A stretch of DNA of 64,000 nt from assembly GCA_030522415.1 (NCBI GenBank), contig CM060113.1:14808151-14872150 (forward strand). The letters are read 5' to 3'. The notes beneath the pieces were generated by a model. The model was not told the origin of the DNA and ran no database searches. It saw only the letters and a list, made by a program, of their open reading frames with translations. The translations under genes were made by a program, and so were the position numbers. This stretch comes from Channallabes apus (taxonomy: Eukaryota; Chordata; Actinopteri; Siluriformes; Clariidae). This document shows positions 57,037 to 64,000 of the stretch, piece after piece; within the stretch, counting starts at the first letter, position 1, and each line of letters starts with the position of its first letter.

Positions 57037-59619
57037 GTGAATGTGTAAGGACAGATGATCCATACAGAGAACTGTATGTTTAGTGGTTTGTATTTTGAAC
57101 AATGAGACGTTTGGTATTCTGAGGAAATTCCACATCCAGCATTCCAGCTTTGAGACCCTTACAAAACATCCAGATAATAAATGCAGCTGCCAGTCTTTGG
57201 GTGTAATAGTTTGCATCCCATCATTCTTGATGAGACCTTGTGATATAATGCATTGCTGAACCCTAATAAATTGATTGATGAGCTATTGATTGACATTACA
57301 TTTTGATGAACAACTCCCCCATCTAAGCCCTCAGTGGTCAGACACCTGTTTGGCCAGACTAACTACTGTAAGTCAACAGCATCAAACAAGCAGGAAGAGA
57401 ATCTGGTTTTAAGACATCTGCTCACTTGAACCTCCTCGTTTCATGAGACATGCAAAGAAAAATGTCATTAACTTAGCTTTGTTCTTGATAAGGAATGTTT
57501 GTGCTCATTATCATCTCATTGTCTTCCTGCTCTACACACAGAAGGCGAGCTGATCAAAATCGTCAGGTACAGTACGTCCAGGCCACATAGCCACCATCTG
57601 CATAGGTAAGGTTATCCCAGGGTCAGTGGTTACTTTGAAGGGCTCACTTAAAAAAAAATCTGGAATACTTCAGCAGCATGATGTCACTTTCATAAAAATA
57701 GGTTTGAACAAAAACAACAGTCTGGGGTTAATGGCCAACATTAGTTACCTTTCCGTGCCTTAAGCTCATTTCTCTACTCCCTAGGCCTAGTCTGTTTTTT
57801 TGGACTTGATTTCAATTGTTCCTTTACTTCCTCTTTTCTCAGGCTTTGGAATTTGGACTGGGTTTTGGAATTTGGAGCGTTTCACAGTAAGGCTTGTCCA
57901 CTCTTCTAATCTGGGGAATGAATCATTTTGACGTTATTTCTCATTTTTGTCTAAAAATGAATGAATTATCTGATTGGAATGAACCTGTTGCCTGAAGTAC
58001 GGAAGCTCATTGCCAGTTACAGTATATTGTCTTAGATGGGTGTTACTCTAGAAAAGAATGTGTCTAGAATTTCGTTGAATCAGTATTAATTGTTGAGATG
58101 TTGAATCAATAATTTTAACAAAAAAAAAAAAAGATTGTAAATGATTTGTTTTCAAAAGCACAGAAACCTTGAAGATGTGTAGTCACCAAATCTATCAAAT
58201 TTCCAGCAGCATGCCTTCTTGTTGGAGATTTCCAAATGCTTAAGCCAAATAAAAAACATATAGACTGACATGAGGTCAGAGATATAAAGTTTCGCAATCT
58301 GGTGATTCCTCCAGAAGACTCAGACAAGTCTGTGCTTTGAACATGACCTCCATTCCTCTTGTGGAAATGATGGTTCAGACTAAAAGGAATGTGTTTATAT
58401 GGAACTGTCAATCAAAGAGAGTTAGATATTAAGCAACATCTTTTAACACCTTGAATGCTGTGGTAATGTCTGCTGCACAGTGCTCATTTACAGTCATGTG
58501 GATTTACACATTTAGGATGAGACAACAGATGAACAGTTGCGTTTCTGAGCTTGTACAGTAAGAGCGCTTTTACCGTGCTATATTTTCATGTAGTACATTT
58601 TAAAAAGCTTCCAAAGTTGGTGTGAAGGGAATTCAGAAAATACCTTTTTTTTTTTTAATAAAATGTTTCATTGCTCCTTTAGGAAGAAATAAAGGCAATG
58701 AAAATCCACAACCAAGTACATTGATCATGTTGTGAGACTGAGTAAGATAAATGGCCGTTCCTCTGTTTTATGTAGTGCAGAAGTCCAGGGCGGCCGAGCA
58801 GCTGTTGTAAGCTGTTCTCGGCAACTGCTGAATTGTTCTCATGGCAGCCCATCAGTTCAAGGCACAGTTTGCACAGACGCTCTGGGCCTCGCGTGAGCTT
58901 TCCCTCTGTGTTTCCCCAATGTTTGCTGTTGCTTGTGCCAAAATGTGCAGATAGGCTAAAAGTGGCCTGTAGCTGATGATGTCCAGGACAGATAGGGGTA
59001 TCTACTTTCATTAATACAACACTATTAGCCAAGGGTGTGAACTTCATGTTTGTTTTTGAGCCCGAGTCCAAATCGAAGGTTATCTATAGCTTGCTAATTC
59101 GATCCAGCAGACCGTGGGACAATTTCTCATGCTGATTTTTGACTTTTGTCTGCCCCAGTCACTCGAAACAGATGTCCAAGGGATACGTTCAGCATTTCTG
59201 ATTCAAATTGGCCTTTGGTAGATGGTAAGGCTGATGACATTTTGTTTGCCTGTGAACATATCCTTTATTGGATTTATTGAGTGTCTCTCTTTCCAAAACA
59301 CCTGCTGCATTTGGAATAAACGTGCCGATCATGGGAAGAGCTTGGGACTTTCAACAACTTTTTTTAGCTTGCTTAGAGAGTGGGCGTAGGTTTGTCTGGA
59401 AAGTTAGTAGGAACACATGAAAGGGAGGTTACCCTGACCCTATATGAATCATTTTGAATAACAAACACTTTCAACAGTGAGAACAACGTATCCGATAGCA
59501 CTGTTTGAACTTAATTTGAGCCATACTTTTAAAGTCAATGCATATGGTTAACCTTAGAAACACTGCCTTGGCCAAAAAAAAGTCATACACTCAGAAATTT
59601 TGTTCAACAGGCATTAGCT
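57037..59619. other. Intergenic stretch, no gene recognised
   Basis: 2.6 kb of apparently single-copy DNA. A 130-codon minus-strand frame at 58679-59071 lies in a GC-richer patch (58780-58960), but I see no protein family in it. A conserved non-coding element is possible. Confidence 0.55.
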
Positions 59620-60510
59620 ATGATTATGGTGTGCAACGTGGTGTCCAGTTCATGTGTGAAAAATGATTCCTAATTCTCCCAGAACAGCTCTTTTACAGTT
59701 TAAGTCCTGGAATACAGTAAGTCTGTGACATCAAGGAGGAAAAAAAAAATGCATCAATGTGATACATAATGAGTCTAGACCTAACCAACTTACAGTAAGC
59801 AACCCCGGATCATTGCCTTCAGAGTAGGGACTAGAGTCAATCATACCTGATCAGACCATATCACCTTTTTCTTTTGCTCCAAAGTCAAATCTTTATCCTC
59901 CCTAGGAAACTTATTTTCTAATGGCCACATAGCTATTTAAACCTGATCCTGTAAATTGTTGTTGCATTATGTATGTACAGTATGTAGAAATGCTCTTCCT
60001 TTACCTATTAAACATAGCTATGATTTTTGCTGTCGGTTTTTTCATGATGCAACTTCACCAAGAGTTTAAATGATTCCTATTTATGAGCTTTTTGCAACCA
60101 CATTTCTTCCATCATGTTGATGTTTCAGCACTATATTTCCACATTTTAACAATCTGTTGGACGGCGGCGCGGTGGTGTAGTGGTTAGCACTGTCGCCTTG
60201 CACCTCCAGGGTCCGGGTTCGATTCCCCGGCCAGGCTTGATTCCCGTCTCTGTGTGCATGGAGTTTGCATGTTCTCCCCGTGCTTGGTGGGTTTCCTCCG
60301 GGTACTCCGGTTTCCTCCCACAGTCCAAAGACATGCAGGTTAGGCTAATTGGGTAATTCCTAAATTGCCCATAGTGTGTGATTGGGTGTGTGAGTGTGTG
60401 TATGTGTGTGTCCCCCGCGACCCTGAACACAGGATTAAGCGGTATAGAAAATGAATGAATGAATGAATGAACAATCTGTTGGAGGGTTCCTTAACCCTGG
60501 AAACATGGAA
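59620..60510 (-). mobile_element. Decayed Tc1-like element with SINE insertion
   Basis: Plus-strand phrases 'gtccagttcatgtgtgaaaa', 'gcaaccccggatcattgcct' and 'gcaaccacatttcttccatc' belong to the same Tc1-like family as 51590-53170. The sequence continues across the SINE at 60162-60469 ('gttccttaaccctg'). Non-coding now. Confidence 0.72.
60162..60469 (+). mobile_element. tRNA-derived SINE, internally deleted, with target-site duplication
   Basis: Head 'cggcggcgcggtggtgtagt', B box, body, then a jump from the TG run straight to 'cccccgcgaccctgaacaca', leaving out some 70 bases present in other copies. It is flanked by a perfect 14-base duplication AACAATCTGTTGGA (60148-60161 and 60470-60483). 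Confidence 0.95.
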
Positions 60511-60596
60511 AAATCTTGTCTAGAAATATTGTGTAGTGGAAATGCCTTCCTAGAAATATGGCCATCATTCAAATAGTAAAAGGGACCAAAACCTCG

Positions 60597-60912
60597 GCAG
60601 CATGGTTGCGTAGCATTGCGGCCTCACACATTTGAGTCCTGCCTCAAGTATGTGTACATGTTCTCCCCATACTTGTTGGGTTTCCTCCGGGTGTACCAGT
60701 TTTCTTCCACAGTCCAAAGATATATGGACAGATTAGGTTAACTGGCATTTCCAAATTGACCATAGTGTTTGTGTGTGCTAAGGTGGCCTGACCGTTCAGC
60801 TTGTCCAGGGTGTACCTGGCCTCATGACCTAAGTCTCCTGGGATAGGCTCTGCCCGCGATCCTGTACAGAATAAGCGGTATAGACAATGAATGAATGAAT
60901 AAATGAATGAAT
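60597..60912 (+). mobile_element. tRNA-derived SINE, older copy
   Basis: Head 'cagcatggttgcgtagcatt', body 'gggtttcctccgggtgtacc', end 'aataagcggtatagacaatg', (gaat)n tail. Confidence 0.85.
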
Positions 60913-61291
60913 CAGGAATAAGGAACAGAATGTTCGAAAAGCAAGTATGGGTGTGGTGGTCTGGTTTCTACAAATGTTTTTTGATATTCTTATGCAGATG
61001 TCTTAGTTAGGATATTCCGTAGCAGTTTTGAATAATGATTACATGAGTATCTCCTCAAAAACACATTTACTGACTGACTACAGTACCTTTTACAAACACT
61101 TCATAATTGAACACACTGTTATTGCAGAGTCAAAAACACGCCCTCAAGAGGAAAAAACACAAAAAATCTGTACAGATTCAATCCTTTGAAATCCTCCCTG
61201 AAAGTGTCAATGATTGTAAATCAATCCCTTTCAGAATTTCTATGTAGTTATTAAATTATTAAGTTTCTATATAAATATATGTAACATATTG
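60913..61291. other. Intergenic stretch, no gene recognised
   Basis: Nothing recognised. Confidence 0.6.
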
Positions 61292-61302
61292 TAATTATTA
61301 TA

Positions 61303-61672
61303 GGCGGTGCGGTGGTGTAGTGGTTAGCACTGTCGCCTTGCACCTCCAGGGTCTGGGTTCGATTCCCCGGCCAGGCTCGATTCCCGTCTCTGTGTGCATG
61401 GAGTTTGCATGTTCTCCCTGTGCTTGGTGGGTTTCCTCCGGGTACTCCGGTTTCCTCCCACAGTCCAAAGATATGCAGGTTAGGCTAATTGGCGTTCCGA
61501 AATTGCCCGTAGTGTGTGATTGGGTGTGAGTGTGTGTATGTGTGTGTGCCCTGCAATGGATTGGTCCAGGGTGTACCCCGCCTAGTGCCCGAAGTCTCCT
61601 GGGATAGGCTCCAGGTCCCCCGCGACCCTGAACACAGGATTAAGCGGTATAGAGAATGAATGAATGAATGAA
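61303..61672 (+). mobile_element. tRNA-derived SINE, full length, with target-site duplication
   Basis: Head 'ggcggtgcggtggtgtagtg', B box 'gggttcgattcc', full body and (gaat)n tail. It is flanked by a perfect 11-base duplication TAATTATTATA (61292-61302 and 61673-61683). Confidence 0.95.
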
Positions 61673-61683
61673 TAATTATTATA

Positions 61684-62172
61684 ATGCAAAAACAACTAGA
61701 AACCACCTTAAAGTCACAGTTGATTGTAACATTGTTCGGGTTTAAACTCTGGGGTCTATTGACTGAAAGTTAAACAGTTTTCTTTTGTGCCATCTAAGAG
61801 CCCTGCGATAGCTACATACAAGCGGAAGCTACACTTGATAAAAAAATTATAACAGAAATGAAAAATAAAATAAGCTGATAGGCACAATACTAATAACTAC
61901 AGTATATATGATCCAATCTACAGTAATACCAAGTTAGGATGGAATCTTTCAGTAAGGGGATCACATCTGCAATGTTTCCTCGTAACACTTTAACAGTCTC
62001 TGTATCACTTGCTAAAACTATCCATAACATAACAAACCATTCATAACATATTTTGCTTTGTTGATGTGGTTATGATTCAATCAGTTTCCAACCAACAAGA
62101 CTCAAATGCCTAAAAGTTAGTAGGTACAGTACGTACATGGTGAAACTCATTGAGGTACAGTGCAGTATGTTG
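61684..62172. other. Intergenic stretch, no gene recognised
   Basis: AT-rich spacer between the last SINE and the LTR. Confidence 0.6.
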
Positions 62173-63663
62173 TGTGGCAGGATAAGTAAAGTTCTTCCTA
62201 CCTGTCTTTGGTTGGCCGTGTTTTAATTGATTGTCCTATCATGGGTTAGGTAAGACTATTTAAGCTGGTCGGTAAGGTGGCTTGGGTTACGGGTCCCGCC
62301 CCTTTACTTCCGTCGTTGTGTAGTCACACCCAGAACGGAACCGGGAAGTGCTGAGGATCTTTTTGCAGGTAAGGATGTCAGGTGCAGTGTATGTGTTTTA
62401 ATTGGGTTTTATATATTATATCAGTGTTTGTTGGTAATATGTACACAGTACAGAAAGCCTGATTTAAGTCAGCGTACACGGGCATCCACCTGGTGTTGTG
62501 GACGTGATTGTTCCTCCCAACTAACTGGTCGTCTTCCTGTGGTACTGACTGGGCTCTCAGCTTCCCGGATCATGGCTTAAATGCCCTTCTGGTGAGACTT
62601 GTTACCAAATTGCAGGTACGTAACTAAGTTGCTTGTGTTTATGTAGTATGCTCTGCCGGTAATGGTTTTATTTGTAATTTTATATGTAACAGACTCGGGG
62701 CGGCGCGACGTGTGCTAGCTTCCTGTGGTGGTGCGACGTGTGGTGGCGCGACGCAAAGAGCATTATCGGCGGGCGCTGCTGTTTTGTCTTGCTGGGTTTT
62801 ATCTTCTGGTTTAAGTTTGTTCTATTTATATTGATCGTGTTTGTTTTTCTTTTTTTCTCTTGTGCGTGCTCCTCCTACTGTCTGTTTGCTTTTAGGCTAT
62901 GCCTTAAAGCTCCGTTGTTGTTACCTCTCTGTGCCGGGGTTTACAGCCTTTGGGTTGTAAACCACTGTGTTGGCGTGTGCGCGCGCAACACCCCCCCCCC
63001 TGTTTGTGAATGAATGTGAGTGTGTACTGAGTTGGTATATGTTGGAGGTGCATGTAAAGAGGGAGAACGCACGTAGAATAAAAACGTGGGAGAGATCTTA
63101 TTGGTCTTCTGCTTGCTTTCTCCTGTTGGTTTCCCTTTTTGTCAGTTTATTTTCTTTTCCTGTTATTCTATTTCTTGGCTAATTGTGAGGGTGGGCAACC
63201 TTGTCCATTGAAGTGGGACTGTATTGTAATCAGTTCTTTTTGTTACAGGAGCTGGGTGCTTATGGCGGCGGTGGAACTTTAGTTTTGTTCTTAAGTGTGT
63301 GGAATACGAGCATGTGTGTGTGCGTGTGTCACCAGTGTGATTGCAGGCTGCTGTGCTGTGTAGGCCAATTGCGCCCTTAAACCCCGCCGCCCGGCCTCGG
63401 TTCCTGTATTTGGAGTCCTGGATGCCTAGGTTGTCCACCAGTGAATGCCATGTGAACTATTGGTCCCAGTAATGTTTTTAAATAGTATTTGTAATAAAAT
63501 CTTTTTATACTTTTGGATATCCTAGTCTCTTGCCTATATTGTGAACTGACCTGTGTGCCTTTTTGACGAGATTTACTTAATCGGGGTCCCTGGCCCTTAT
63601 CCAGGGTGGCGTAATCGGAATTCTAATTTCATAAACTTTGTCTTGCCCTAGCGCTCCGCCACA
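62173..63663 (+). repeat. 5' LTR (about 1.49 kb)
   Basis: Starts TGTGGC and ends GCCACA, a six-base inverted pair with the canonical TG...CA ends. An AATAAA at 63493-63498 is a likely polyadenylation signal. The LTR is long for a gypsy-type element. Without the 3' LTR the boundaries are inferred from the tips and the primer site. Confidence 0.72.
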
Positions 63664-63666
63664 TTC

Positions 63667-63684
63667 TGGCGTAGTCGGCAGGAT
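63667..63684 (+). other. Primer-binding site
   Basis: TGGCGTAGTCGGCAGGAT starts three bases after the LTR end, the usual place and TGG start for a tRNA-primed site. I did not identify the tRNA. Confidence 0.7.
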
Positions 63685-63877
63685 CCACAGTAATTAGGCA
63701 GAGACATGGTTATCCAGGTGTAAATTTTTATTATTTTTTTTTTTTTGTCATTGTTCCCATGTCTAGGAATTTATTCTTTTTTAGAGTTGCGACAAAACAG
63801 CAGCGTCTGTCCAGGTGGTGGCGAATATCCTCTATTTCTTTCTTCTGCCGTGGTATTAGCAGGCGGTTATCTATAAA

Positions 63878-64000
63878 ATGGAGGAAGAATTTCGTGAACT
63901 TAAAGAACTGGTGGCCCAGTTGAAGGCAGACAACGAGAGGCTGCGTCAATAGCGTCTCCTTGTGCTGCCTGGCTTTAGTGCGGCATCTGTGCAGGCGACC
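63878..64000 (+). pseudogene. gag-like frame with early stop, cut by window edge
   Basis: The ATG at 63878 opens a 24-codon frame (MEEEFRELKELVAQLKADNE...), an acidic, coiled-coil-like start common in fish gypsy gag proteins. It is closed by TAG at 63950-63952. The same frame stays open from there to the window end. The stop may be a nonsense mutation or, less likely, a read-through site. Gag would form the particle shell. Confidence 0.6.

Larger units (their letters stand above)
62173..64000 (+). mobile_element. 5' end of a Ty3/gypsy-like LTR retroelement
   Basis: An LTR with inverted tips, a primer-binding site and a gag-like frame follow in the proper order on the plus strand. The element runs off the right edge, so pol and the 3' LTR cannot be seen. 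The family assignment to Ty3/gypsy rests on the style of primer site and gag start, not on pol. Confidence 0.8.

Noticed and set aside
58679..59071. 130-codon minus-strand frame
   Set aside because: No recognisable family; composition alone is not enough to call a gene.
1..64000. CRISPR arrays, operons, phage or bacterial defence systems
   Set aside because: The tandem repeats present are simple microsatellites, and genes are spliced with vertebrate signals; nothing prokaryotic is supported.

Overview
This 64 kb window is vertebrate nuclear DNA, almost certainly from a ray-finned (teleost) fish. Its two host genes are split by GT-AG introns, and the rest is filled with Tc1-like transposons, tRNA-derived SINEs, piggyBac and LTR elements and long TA/CA microsatellites. 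An otophysan such as a catfish is my guess from the repeat flavour; I could not search for it. There are no prokaryotic genes, operons, CRISPR arrays or rRNA genes.

Layout. (1) 1-3471: inside an atrx intron, a minus-strand Tc1-like element has been split by a piggyBac-like insertion, with a TTAA duplication marking the junctions. (2) 4423-16284 (+): the last six coding exons of atrx, a SNF2-family chromatin remodeller. They give the C-terminal 302 residues, all junctions are in frame, and about 1.1 kb of 3'UTR follows. (3) 17865-25022: four Tc1-family remnants between the two genes. (4) 26110-32698 (-): fgf16, complete in three exons (206 aa), with a TATA box about 130 bp upstream of the ATG. 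atrx and fgf16 lie tail to tail, as in the human FGF16-ATRX neighbourhood. (5) 33-62 kb: no convincing host gene. This stretch holds about 17 copies or fragments of one tRNA-derived SINE, two other tRNA-derived SINEs, several Tc1 families (one with an intact 340-residue transposase at 39519-40541) and a common teleost interspersed repeat. (6) 62173-64000: the 5' end of a Ty3/gypsy-like LTR element, with a complete LTR, a primer-binding site and the start of gag carrying an early stop codon.

How the parts relate. atrx and fgf16 are functionally unrelated neighbours. The interesting biology is in the mobile elements. They are nested in a readable order: piggyBac into Tc1, and SINEs into at least three Tc1 copies. 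Two near-identical Tc1 copies have complementary defects: one keeps the transposase reading frame but has lost an inner terminal binding site, and the other keeps its termini but has a stop codon. I found no clear sign of an undescribed biological system. The best leads are these nested and complementary transposons, the duplicated primer-site-like motif of the LTR element, and the SINE-rich flank upstream of fgf16.
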